Source: Plazaster borealis (lineage: Eukaryota; Echinodermata; Asteroidea; Forcipulatida; Labidiasteridae). From it: DNA of 64,000 nt. Position 1 is the stretch's first letter, and every line of letters begins with the position of its first letter. Made by a program: the position numbers and the translations under genes. The stretch covers positions 23,488,822-23,552,821 of the forward strand of contig CM037473.1 in assembly GCA_021014325.1 (NCBI GenBank). The letters run 5' to 3'. The notes below the pieces were generated by a model. It did not search any database and was not told the origin of the DNA. It worked only from the letters and a program-made list of their open reading frames with translations. This document shows positions 34,252 to 46,083 of this stretch, in pieces.

Positions 34252-34480
34252 GGGTCAGTGTAAAAACGTATCTCAATTTTGCAAAAACGTTGTATCTCAA
34301 TTTTGCAAAACGTTGTATCTCGCATGAAAGTGCTTCGTGCCAAAACATCGTATCTCGGTGTGTACTTGTTTTGTGTTTACATCCAGGCTATTTTAAGCAA
34401 GATACAACGTTTAAACCATTTCAAACTTGCACATAAAGTAAGTACTTTTTTTTAGAGGATACAAAGTTTTTGCACTGACA
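34252..34480. mobile_element. MITE of the GTCAGTGCAAAAAC family, copy 1
   Basis: The left end is 'gtcagtgtaaaaacgtatct' and the right end is the inverse, 'agtttttgcactgac'. The interior has direct repeats of 'acgttgtatctc' and a central 'gtgtacttgttttgtgttta'. The same family is at 37886-38059. Confidence 0.75.
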
Positions 34481-37431
34481 CAACAATATTATTTTGGTCT
34501 TACCCTCACAACGATGTGTGTATTATCACACATCAGTGTAAGGGTAAAACCAAAGTAACAGCATTAATCCCAATGCAATTATTACCTCACTTGAGTTGTG
34601 AAACACATTTTACCTTTCCTTGAAATGCAGACTTGACTCTTTCAGTGTACGACCTGACCCATAATATACATGTTATTACGAGAGGGCATTATCACTCCAG
34701 AAATACAATTGACTTTGGGGTGTACTAAGGCAACACAAATCAGCAAGATACATTTTGTTCGGCGAGAAAACTTATTTATTTATTCTTTATACAGAATTTT
34801 GAAAAACCTTTAAAAAGAAGGGGCACTGAAAAAGTAAAGCCAAGTACGAAATACCGCCTTGAGCAGTGGCCGGCTATGACCGAATCGTTGAAAAAACCCA
34901 TTCTTCTACACCCATTCTGTTGTCGCTGCAGCCAATGGCCAAAGCAGTAGCTGACGTCGCTTGATTCAGACACGGCTGGCCATAGCTTTTGCAGAGCTGC
35001 CAATTATCCCTGATTCTGCAGAAGGTTCTCTGAAAATAAACCAATCTTTCCATGTTCTGATGAAAAAAATTGAAAATCTCCCTGATTAAGGGAACTTTTC
35101 CCCTGTATAATGAATGTAATTCTAAAAATCTCCCTGATTGTTGTACAAAATCTCCCTGATTGCAAGATGCAAATGTTGGCAGCTCTGCTTTTGCATGAAC
35201 CCAAGTAGTGGTATTGAAAACTTAAAAGTCTAAACAAAAATATAAAAAATAACATGTTCAAGAAATCATTGAACAAATAATAATCATTCATTCCAACCGC
35301 AAAGGAAATCTATTAAGAATCAAATACTTGCCATTTGCCAAATTGATTCAAAAATACATTATTTTAAAAGATTACTGTAAATGTAAAATTTAAAAAATAT
35401 CTAAACTTAACACACTGCGAATGTGTGTGTTACAACTTAAGCATACGAATATAAATAAATTATCAATGAAATTGGCTTATAATTGTTTGTGGATAAACAA
35501 AGTTATTTATACATTTTAATTATAAGCTGATGACAGACCAAAGTGTAGTGAGTTTTAATGTTACCCGTTTTTAATATGGAAAGCTCATATAAAAAGTGAA
35601 ATGAATGTATAATTCATATTTTCTTTTTGGTTGTTTTTGTCATCAATGTGTCACAACCAAATGACATTTAATACTATTGTCTTAGTTTATTGTGAGTTAT
35701 AGCAAGCACAATACACCACATTGTCTCTGATAGGGGACTGTGGGACGATGGGTGGCAGCAGAATTACTAGGTAAATGTTGTTTTTGTTTTGACCATGCGA
35801 ACATCCTAGAACAGTCAACCTCGTTCCCACGAGGGGGGGGGGCAGATTGATCTTGCTGCGCCATTTTTTCCCTAGCACGTGCTGCTTGCTCATAACCCCT
35901 GGTATTGGTTAGTTAAAATGAGCCAGTATATGGCACATTTGAATTAGGACTGCCGCCGATCCACTCTATGCATGCGCTTAAGTATGGTTGCCCGCCAAAG
36001 GGGCATCAAGTCATAGAGCAACTGGTCCCTGATAATTCTTCTTTGATCTTGTGACATGTCTAACTGTATGCAATTTAGGGCCACTGTGTAAAAACATGAT
36101 TCTTGTTTTTTTGGAATCGCGTCAAAAAATTATGTTTTGACACAAGCGTACTAAGCGTCCTACAAGCCATACAAGCACTCAATTTTTTTTTAAAAGTCTG
36201 CTTGCAGAGCAGTCATTTTTGGGAGCAAATCGGCATTTATTTTACAGCACATCCCTACCAGGGGTTAGTGACGAGAGGTATCGATACGGTGCGCTGCCCA
36301 TGGTAGCGAGGCTGAATGGATTTATCTGGTACAAAGCCTGCTGCTATCTAGCATCCCAGAGGTCTCTAATTGTACGATGGCTTTATCATTTTTGTAAAGC
36401 AGACCTCAAAATGTTTACAGTGCACATATGTTGTTTATTATTCGTATCAAGGGGAAACTTGACTGCTCAGCAAAAATATTCTGCTAAAGGGGTAGATCCA
36501 TAGTCATTGACATGGGGTTGGGGAAAATGAGTAAGGTGCACACCATGTACTAGACTTACTTACTTAGGGGCGGGGGCACACTCCCCCCCCCCCCAGATCC
36601 ACCACTGCTGTCTGAACCCCAAAAAAGAACAATTGAAATGGCACAACTCATGAATAATCAAATCAGTTTTTACAAACTTTGACTTTCTCATTGAGTACTT
36701 CATGGAGGCAGTTGCATCCATGTCCCTGGCCATTGCCTTGGTGCCCCTTGAAATTTTCCAATACAAATTTCCCTCACAAAGGTGCCCTTTTCTAGAGAAA
36801 AAAAGTCTTGCCCTTACAATAATGAGGTAGCAGGCCACATGATAAGCCCTTCCCTTATTCATGTACCAAGTTGTGAAACAAAAATTCTTCCCTTGTATAA
36901 ATGAATATTAAACCCATTTTTTGTACATGTATATTTTAGCTTTGAAAACATCCCTTAAGATAAAAAACTGTGTGGCCCAACATGTGAAATTGTTGTATGC
37001 AATGTATTTCCAAAGTGTAAACCTCCCCCGACTCTTACAGACTTGTTTGAGTACATTGATGTTATGTATTGTGATCAACCCAAAATGAACAGGTTTTGTA
37101 CATGTACAGCATAGATAGATAAAGATAAATATATGATATTAAAATGGTCTACCCGAAATAAAACAAAAATTAATACAAATCATCACTTTGCATCAGCCTT
37201 TATTTTGTCAGCTCTTCTTTAGGACAACCCTGTGTGGAACCCTTCCAGTCCATGACTGCTCTACATTCCGACACCCCTATTTTCCGACAACCCTATGTTC
37301 CGAAAACCCCTTGTGATTTACACGTTAGGGTTAGGGTTAGGGTTAGGAAAATACACTGGGGGTGTCAGAACATAGGAGATTATACAACCTGAAATCCTTC
37401 TAAACTTCCCTTGGTCGTTTGTCTTCCAAGT

Positions 37432-37604
37432 TTAATAGACCTAATGCACATCGAGTCGTTGCAGTGGGGCACCCCCTCGTAGAGGTCAAGAGGAGGTTGC
37501 TCATTGGTCATCCTATGCGCTACACGTACTTAGCCTTGCATTTCCGTTTTACCTAGAGCTAATAAGATGGTGGCAAGATGACGTCAACGCATAAGGTCTA
37601 TTAA
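37432..37604. mobile_element. Palindrome-ended MITE (TAGACCTTATGCAC family), copy 2
   Basis: Left TTAATAGACCTAATGC and right GCATAAGGTCTATTAA are inverted with one mismatch, over 173 bp. Internal 'agaggtcaagaggaggttgc' matches the copy at 29064-29245. Confidence 0.75.
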
Positions 37605-37860
37605 GTTGGTTCAACAAAGCAGAGCAAACAGCAGTCTGAGGCCAACCAGAGGCAATGAAAATGTACATGTAGAAATGCAGAAGGGTCTCCACTAAGACTT
37701 CGCAAGTCTGACCTGTATTCCAATGTGTGGATCCTTCAGAATGAACTGTTTTGTATCCTTCATGTTCAAAAATTGCCAGAGCGTAATTATGATAAAGGTA
37801 CAACACAAAGTGACAAAGAAACCACAGTAGTGTACCAAACTTGGAATGCTTTTAAGACGT

Positions 37861-38155
37861 TTTATTCTTCACGATGATATAATTGCGTCAGTGCAAAAAC
37901 ATTGTATCTCCTAAAATAGCATTACGTTGCAGGCAAGTTTGAAATTGTCAAAACATTGTTTCTCGCATAAAATAGCCCAGATGTACACACAAAACAAGTG
38001 CGCGCCGTGATACAAGCAGTTTCACATATTAATTTCAGATATTAATTTTTGCACTGACGTGAATGCAACTTCGGTGTTAATATGTCGGAGAGTACAGTGA
38101 AAGTATCCATTCATTAATTCATTCCAAGGACTCCACTGCACTTGAAAACAACAAA
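37861..38155 (-). other. TUBD1: TUBD1 3' UTR (inferred), mostly occupied by a MITE
   Basis: On the minus strand, AATAAA occurs at 37866-37861, 290 bp beyond the stop codon. Between them, 37886-38059 is a second copy of the GTCAGTGCAAAAAC MITE: CGTCAGTGCAAAAA at the left, TTTTTGCACTGACG at the right, 174 bp. If this poly(A) signal is used, most of the 3' UTR would be the transposon and could fold back on itself. Confidence 0.55.
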
Positions 38156-39719
38156 TTAGAGTTCTCTATAGTTGTGCACAACTTGTTCCAAGCTCGCAAA
38201 GCAGTCAATAAATTCTTCTTCAGTCATACCATGCCTCGTGTACCAATGTACATACGCCCTCATGCCAAACATACTCCAAGCTTTGCTTAACACTTTGTCC
38301 AAGGGTCCAATAGGGGTCTGGCAGTTGCTCAACAGCCCTGCCGTCTTCTCTAACCCATCAAAAGGCTGCTCGTTTGATTGCATAGCGAAAGCTGCCGAAC
38401 TTGGCACCCAGTCGGCATAGAGGGCGCTGTTCTTAAACTCTGTGGTGTCCACCAGTCTTGAGTCCTTCCCCCGAATAGTGAGCAAGGCAGCAATGGTTTT
38501 ATTAAGTTCACTTGATGCAGATGGTTTTGATGGAAGTTTCATTTGCCAGTTGATCCCTGCAAAGAAATATTAAAAATAATCACAACTATTATATTGTTAT
38601 TACTGTATGACTTCAAGAAGGAGACTATTAACACTTACAAAGCACCACTCCGTGAAAAGAATGCAAGCTTTGAAATTTATTCTTGATGGTAAAGGGCATC
38701 TTATTAGGGGACGGACATGCAAACCTTTAAAGATTTCAACATGCTTTACCTTCTTCCATAACAGAGCCTGTAATCAGCATTTGCCTGAGTCTGGTTAGGA
38801 GGCTTGGATAGTTGAATGTGCTGAATGCCAAAGCAGCCTCTGAGACTTGTGGGAGACTCCGCAACGTCAGGAGTTTGTAGTCCGGGTGTGGAACAAGATG
38901 CTCTAGTAGGTTTCCAAAAGAGGAAGGATGCTTTGGATTGGCGAAGTCAGACACAAGAGATGCTGGTTGCAGAGCTATGCTCATCTGATGTGCAATGACT
39001 TTGTTCATGTCTTGGAAGGAGATGTTCTGTTTAGCAGTTATGTACTGGCCACAGATCCTTCGCATGCTGTCATTGTGGGTGATGAGAACAGCATCGGCAC
39101 ACTGGTAAAGATGTCCAAGAGAGAGGATGGCATTGTAGTTCTGTAGGATGACTTCCCCAGTGCCATGTGGCCAGATCAGGTGGTTGAACAAGAAGGCATT
39201 GGGGTAGTTATCTTGTAGCACCTGGGTGATGCGAGTTCCAACACCTGATCCTGTGCCCCCAGCAACACTCATGAGGGTCAGGAACCCAGCAAAAGCATCA
39301 CACCTCTCTACCTCTCTCTGCACCCGATCCAAGACCTCTTCCTCAACCCGGGGACCCTGTCCATGGAACCCATCAGCCCAGTTGTTACCAGCTCCTTGTT
39401 TCTTTGAGAACATCTGCTGCCTGTCATACTTCCAAGATCCCGACCTGTGGGCCTGTGCAGCGACATTCTGCACAACTTTTCCTTCCATATCAACTAAAAC
39501 TGCTCTAGCAGATGGGGCCACTCCATTTGTCTTCCCCTCTGTATATTGGAGAAATTCATCTTGAGGGTCATGGAAGAAACGTCTGAGGCTGTCCAAGTGG
39601 TACACTGGTTTTTTGGAAGGCTTCTCATGTTGACTGTTGATGTCAGACATAAGGGTCTGGAAGAATTGATGACCAACTTGGTTGCCACATTGCCCGAGCT
39701 GCACTGTTACAACAGACAT
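38156..39719 (-). CDS. TUBD1: TUBD1, delta-tubulin (two coding exons)
   Basis: Delta-tubulin is a tubulin-superfamily GTPase needed for triplet microtubules of centrioles and basal bodies, and is retained in ciliated lineages. Exon A 39719-38750 (970 nt) and exon B 38556-38156 (401 nt) join in phase (GAAG|GTAAAG donor, TTTGCAG acceptor) to give 456 residues; human TUBD1 is about 453. Seen directly: N-terminal SVVTVQLGQCGNQVG, nucleotide-pocket QGAGNNWADGF (residues 108-118), the tubulin signature AGGTGSGVG (153-161), IIWP-equivalent LIWPHGTGEVILQNYN, LLEHLVPHPDYK and the C-terminal FIDCFASLEQVVHNYREL. These match delta- rather than alpha-, beta-, gamma- or epsilon-tubulin. The ATG at 39719 has A at -3. 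A TACAG acceptor at 39777 suggests an upstream 5' UTR intron. The 193-bp intron shows nothing special. Confidence 0.94.
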
Positions 39720-40828
39720 TATGACGAGCTCTTTATGAAAATCAACTTTCTTAAACAGATTACATGTACGTGCTGTCTGTAAAAAATATAAAGGAAACAA
39801 ATTTCAAAATTAGGTTATAACAAGTGAAACACTATTCCAAATAACAGTATGCCTGTCCTGTGGTTTATTAATTACATGCTCCCAGTATGCTCCATTTGCT
39901 GATAGTTAGATATTTAAACAAAAATTCCTTTAACGTGAAAATACTGAGATTCTATTCTACTTCAATCATGGAGGTAGGAATAGTCTATAGAATACTTGGC
40001 AGAGTCAATAATTTAGGATATATATAAATGCCAAGGAGCAATTAGAGTTAACTGTCTTGCTTAATTAAGGACACAAGTGACACGACCGAGATTCGAACCC
40101 ACATTTTGAATAACTATTAGTTTTATTAGGTTAACTAATATTCTGGTGTTAATTAAAATAAATAATAATACTGTAGGGCCTATAGTATTCAAAAATTGCA
40201 CAAATTACTTCAATTCATATTACAGGCAATTGTGTCTCACATGAATGATTGAATGAACAGTTGAAAGAATTAACAACATCATTTTTATTGGCGGATTTAA
40301 TAGGATTTTCTGTACTATCTAATATATTCTATTTTTGAGCCGCTACTGGTAGAAAGCCTAATATTTGTGTAAAATCTCCTGTACTTTCGATTTGTCCGGA
40401 TTTTGGGCAATATCGTTCACAGTAACCAAGAGACAAGGTCTCCATGTATTCAGTCATAATTTATAAAAGATAACATACCTTCTATACATGATAACTAGAA
40501 AGACAAATTAATAACTAGTTGGGAAATCTTGTATTTGCTACATTTGGTCGCATTTCAGAATAAGTATTCTAAAAGTAAAACTTTCCCACACACTGGTTTG
40601 TGCACACGACGGAATGTTTACTTCTTTTTACTGCATACAACAATCTGACAGGGCGCCCTCTGTTGTCGTTTCTTCGCACTTATTGCTCTCAACTTCACCG
40701 ACGCACGTTTAATTAAAAACAGTACAATTATTGCTTGCACAGACTAAGATGTGGAGAAAACGTCACAATAGTCTAGACTTTTTATAAATTTCTAGCATCA
40801 TTTTTTCGTGCTGTGAATTCGACAAATT

Positions 40829-41197
40829 AAAGGCATCGTACACGTTTGGTAATATTCTCAAAGACCAGCGTTCCCATTTGGTGTATCCCAACATGCATAA
40901 AATAACTACAAGTCTGTGAAAATTTGGGCTCAATTGGTCATCGAAGTTGCAAGAAAATGATGAAAGAAAAAAACCCCTTGTTGTACAAATTTGTGTGCTT
41001 TCAGATATAGAATAAAAACTTCTTGCAAGAAGTTTTTATTATTTTAGTGAGAAATTACCTCTTTTTTTAAAAACTACGTTACTTCAGAGGGAGTCATTTC
41101 TCACAATGTTTTATACTATCAACAGCTCTCTGTTGCTCGTTACCAAGTCAGTTTTTATGCTAATTTTGAGTAATTACCAAACGTGTACAGTGCCTTA
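40829..41197. mobile_element. ~370-bp MITE with GTACACGTTTGGTAAT ends
   Basis: Left AAGGCATCGTACACGTTTGG and right (inverted) AAGGCACTGTACACGTTTGG differ at three bases. A central palindrome surrounds 'acttcttgcaagaagt' at about 41018-41035. Its ends resemble those of the MITE at 26030-26425, so the two may be related families. Confidence 0.8.
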
Positions 41198-42139
41198 ATA
41201 ACGGGATTGGGATGGGAACTGTCTGTCCTAAAAAGATTCCCAACAATTTAGTCATGGCTAATTTACAAAAATTAAAAGGCCTGGTATAGGCGCTACATCT
41301 TAAACGGCCATAATGTGACTACCGATCCCCCGATTGAACCATCATGTTTCAAAATTAAAATTGATACGACTGCGGAAAGTTGTAAGATCGGTAACAGAGC
41401 CGAGCCACCTCCAGTGAACCCCAGGCAAGAAACTGAAATTGGGGTATGATAAAGGGGTCAAATTAGAACTAATTTTATAGTAGTCCTCGTATTATTTTTT
41501 GAAAGGTCTTGGAAAGCAAATCAATTTATACTTGTTGCTGTTTTCTGTGACTGGGAAACGGGATATCTCATTCACTTCTCATAGAGTTCTACAACGTAGA
41601 GCATGGGCCCTTGTTGTATGGTTCAAGTAAACATACAGAGGTTCAAGTTTGGCTCAAGTAAACCTACAGAGGAGCTTCCGCAAATAATACTAATTATAGA
41701 ACAAACAACAATAGTTAAGTTAATTAATAATTATATGTATTAGGGTGTACAACAATGTGTATTAAGATGTATAGTCACATTGTTCGGCAGATGCTTTTTA
41801 AAATTTAAATTTAATGTGAAATTAATATCTACACTTTTATTTTAAAAAATGTATAGGCCCTACTAAAAAATTCTGCACTCTTTTGAATGACAACTACCCT
41901 GAGTGATGTACTAGGATCCTTCCTCACTTTAACAAAAAACCATCATAATATTATGGTAACTGAATTGAACACACAAACTGTTGGACTCTGTTTGTAGTGA
42001 GGTATGCCCGATCCCATGTAAAGCATTCATCAGCCTAATACTAGTGCAGAATACACAAAACATGCTGTTGCATTTTGAAGGGTTGGGGAAGTATTTGGGG
42101 GGAATTGTGCCGCCCTTTTGGTGCTAACAAGCATGGCTT

Positions 42140-42304
42140 TTGGCAGACAGTCAGAGTATGTCATGAGAAAGTATGATTCGGCTATAGGGCCATCGCAGAT
42201 CTTGAAAAGATATTATCAGGTAGAATAACAAGCAATTTTCAAAATGGCTGCCATTGCTTGCCCCTATAGCCAAATACATTTCTCATAACATACTCTGTTT
42301 GCCA
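42140..42304. mobile_element. 165-bp palindromic MITE
   Basis: Left 'ttggcagacagtcagagtat' and right (inverted) 'ttggcaaacagagtatg' share 'agtatgtcatgagaaa' / 'agtatgttatgagaaa'. Farther in, 'ggctataggg' pairs with 'cccctatagcc'. Confidence 0.7.
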
Positions 42305-45300
42305 ACATGATTGTATCATCAAGGGCACAATCCTATCACCTACCTGCCATTATACATTAATGGTTAATTTTACTTTGTTAGCATTAGGCCCATATACTAT
42401 CCAATGCAAATATGTTTTCTTAAAATTCGAGACGGTTTACTAGCTCATCAAGGCTTTTTGTCGTTGAGGAAGTATGCTTTTATTCTAACATTGTTCATCT
42501 GGAATAGGGATTTCCAGCTAACACTAAAACCGCATGCTCCTGGTCTGTCTTGTTCATTACCAATGAATAGGTATTACGATGTGGTAACTGAACAAACGAA
42601 GACGATACGACGTGCGTGAAGACGTCTTCCTCCTATGGGTACACCGCGTGTGTAATGAACTCAAGCGAAAAACATTTCCTGTCAATCAATGTCCTACAAG
42701 CCAGACAACCCATTTATTTTACGATAGTTTATAGCGGCTTGTTAGAAAGAGTCAGGGTGGTAATCAAGTCCAATCCCTTAAAGCTTTTGTCAAGACACGC
42801 CCAATTAGGGCTCGATAACATGGCGTCATGATGGACAGCTTATTGTCACTGCTCATCAAGTTCGGACTGCTAATTGACTGAGGACATGGCAGACGGTATT
42901 GTCTGGGTCGAAGATAAAGACTTATTGAGAAAACAGTGTCGTGAGTTGCACGCAGAACAATACTGACTGGAATCACGGGGTGGAGTTTGGGCACAAAAGC
43001 GTGTGGAATGCATCATTTGCTTATCTTAGACTATGTTTCCGAAAGACGTAAATTAATTAAATTAATTTATTTCAATTCAATTCAGTTTAATGTCTTCGGT
43101 GAATACGGTGCTCTTCTGTTTTATTTGCGTTCCTGTATTTCTTCGTCTTCTCTTTTTTCGAGTGAGTAGGCCTATGTGGTTACGCTTGGCTGCACGATAT
43201 TTTTCCAGTTATTTTAAAACCAGTGGTTTTGATGTAAGACAGACAAACGCTACATTTAAAAATAATAAACTTAGCCTATAAAAAGCTGTTGACGTTTATC
43301 TGCTAAGCGCAGTCTTTCCCATGTTTTACCAAAATAAAGCTATCCGCCATTTTGACTGTGGGAACAATGTAACTGGTGGCAGTTTATAAACCCTTCGTCA
43401 TTTGGCATTTGAACTGCGACAAAATCTAGTATCAATATTTCCCTCAGGAATGGATTCTCCCATGTAACCGCTGGCCGGCTCGTTTCTTGTTCCAAGTTCG
43501 CCCTGGTTCCCACCCATCCCGAACGGATGCATTTTACCCCCACGTCAGCGTCAAAATTTATCAACGTTGGCCACCAACAATCCCTCAGGACTCTGTAAAT
43601 TATAGTTCGCTTATAATTTCTCGGTCCCTTTGTAAAAATAATATGACAGGGGCGAATGTAACAGGGGTTTTAAAACTATTTATTTTTCGTGGCCATCATA
43701 GTCGACTTCCTCCTTTCAGTAGAGCGCCGTGGGATTATTTTTAGCCACTCGTAGTTAGGAAGGACCGAGCTTTGTTTTGTCAACAGCGTTTGTATTTTTA
43801 TCATGCCCTGCCCACCTCTGCATTTTAATTCTACAATGTGAAAGTTCACCATATTATTTTATGACTGTTTTTCGACATGGAGTATATTTTTAACTTCATA
43901 AACCATTTAAAAATGGGACCGAACAATGAACCATGGTGTTTTTGGACAGCCTCTCTTTCTATTTTGTTTTAAAAAAATATTTGAACACCATGCTCTAACG
44001 GCCATCATTAAAAAAACATATATAAACATTTTCCTGGAGATCCAAACGGCTTAACAATCAGCTATAATGTTGTTTAGAGGAGTTTTATTTTGCAAAAAGG
44101 GGGACATTATTACAACCTTCCAATAAAAAGTGTTCCACGTTTTAAACTAATTAGACCATTCCAAAGATTATGCTACGAAAAATGAGATAATCTATTACTC
44201 TATGTTGATTATTTCACCACGCAATTAATTGTATACAGATATTTTTTTTATCATCGGTTCTTTCGATATATAAGACAATTGTTCTTTATCTTTTTTTAAT
44301 AAATGGATTTGTTCTTACTAAATTATACTATTTATGTTTAATTATTCTGAAAAAGTTAACAAGAAAACTTCAAATCGAGTGTGTTCATTGAGATTATAAA
44401 CATGTCCCTAGGTACAAGACTGCTTAATCAGTAATTGGATTTTTTTCTAATTACAGGTATACTCTTAATATTGAATTATAAAAAAATACTTTGTTAAAAA
44501 GACAACTCCAAATAGTGTGTTCATGGAGATATAAGCATGTCCCTATGACTGCTTCGGTAATTGGATTTGTTCTTAATAAATTCTATTATTTATGTTTAAT
44601 TATTCCGAAAAAGGTATGTTGTTAAAAAGACAAACCCAAATCTGTATGTATTTATGGAGATGATTAACATGTCCCTATAATACACGACTGTTAAATCATT
44701 CGTCTCTCTATGGTGCGAACCGAAACAAGCTGAGCGAGCGCCAATCATCTTTTCACACGGGATGCCCCCATGGCCTGGCGTGACTGACGCCCGGGGCTCG
44801 AAAAAATCCCTCCCACTTCAGATAGAGGGACATTGATGTGTAATTAGGCATTATCGCGCTGTCCAAATATTGCGTATCGAAATTGAGTTGAACTTTTATA
44901 ATGACCAGCCCCCATTCCTTCAGACTCGGGTGATTCTATTTAAAACAAAGGGTCTTCTAAATATTTCATTGGCACTTCAAACATGGTGCATTGGTCTCAC
45001 TCTCACATAAATATATTTTGGCTTTTTTAACTCTGCATTTATATAAAAACAATTAATTAGGAAACCATTTAGATCATTCAAATAACCCAAAGTCTCGCTC
45101 CTTACAAATAAATGAAGTCGATATTAAATTACCCCCTATCAACTAAATGGAAGACTCCGATATTAAAAATTCATACATGCGCACAGCGTTTTGTGCACGC
45201 ACAATGGACAGGCTGATTGCAGACGATATACAATTTATGTACAGAATAATGCCCACCGAAAGTACGCACTACTGTGTGTTATAACTAGTACAAATTGACC

Positions 45301-45978
45301 GAACGCAAGTTGTGGGAACTTTTTCATTTAGATGCCACTGATGGAATGCGAGATTTTCCTGCGGAAATTGTTGTTCATATGTCGGCATATTTGGGACAGG
45401 TAATCAGAAGGGTATTTCCATAAAGCTTTTGAATCCAGAATCGTCGAAAAACACACAGGAAAACCAGACGGACTGAAACTTGTTGATGTGTGTGTGTGCA
45501 CAATCGTGCTTGAGTGACTATCGACTTTCCGTGACATTCATTGTGCACGAACTCGCAACGATTGACCGTTTAGTGAACATAATTGACAGTTCGGATATTG
45601 TGCATGCAAGGACCTCTGTTCGGTGTTCGGTGCAGTGGAAATCCCGGTGCAGAAACCTGCTTAAAAAGTGACTGAAAGCGCCATGTGAAAGTTGAAAAGT
45701 TCATCCAAGGTGAACATTACAATTATCTTAAACGGGTACTAAGGTTTTAATTATGTGACAACTCGCCAATATTGGTAATTTGGCAATGTTTGTGAGACGT
45801 TTTATCTCGTGAAAAAACAACTGTAACTCGACGTGGGACATCGCATCATGATCACATACGAAAAGCTTCTTGAATTTTGGATAACAACTGTAATCGGCTG
45901 ATTATTGCTATGCAGCATAGATCAAGTGTGAACTTTAGATAATAGTGATTGCTTTATAGCCGATTTTCACGTTGCCTA

Positions 45979-46068
45979 ATGGGAATTTTATTACGGCTGA
46001 TAAAGCTTTCGGAATTTCTGACAACCATGGCCAAGGGACATACACTGCCGGGGATCGGCGCCGCGTGA
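45979..46068 (+). promoter_or_regulatory. Upstream ORF in the MN1 leader
   Basis: An ATG at 45979 opens a 29-codon frame ending at TGA 46066-46068, 15 nt before the MN1 ATG and in the same frame. A second in-frame ATG at 46027 has a near-ideal ACCATGG context and gives a 13-residue peptide MAKGHTLPGIGAA. The in-frame TGA also fixes the MN1 start downstream of it. Whether this region is in the mature leader is inferred. Confidence 0.5.
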
Positions 46069-46083
46069 CGGCTCGTTTGCGTG

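Larger units (their letters stand above)
33791..37860. other. Convergent AKAP10-TUBD1 interval, no gene recognised
   Basis: Both neighbours are transcribed toward this 4-kb stretch. It contains a MITE at 34252-34480, a dispersed repeat at about 36690-36850 ('ttgccttggtgccccttgaa', 'aaaggtgcccttttc'), poly-C/G runs near 35836 and 36585, a (TTAGGG) tract at about 37325-37346 and a palindromic MITE at 37432-37604. Short open frames here show no homology I recognise. The segment 34700-36550 holds nothing else I can name. Confidence 0.55.
39720..46083. other. Divergent TUBD1-MN1 interval
   Basis: 6.4 kb without a recognised coding gene. It contains an antisense family A SINE fragment (about 40025-40115), a MITE at 40829-41197 and another at 42140-42304, and an AT-rich stretch 43800-44700. 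A more GC-rich block without repeats lies at about 44700-44830. MN1 5' UTR must occupy some of the last kilobase. A TATTTTTA-like element is not convincing enough to call a promoter. Confidence 0.5.

Noticed and set aside
43487..43744. 85-codon plus-strand open frame upstream of MN1
   Set aside because: I recognise no domain, flanking splice signals are not convincing, and the length is expected by chance.
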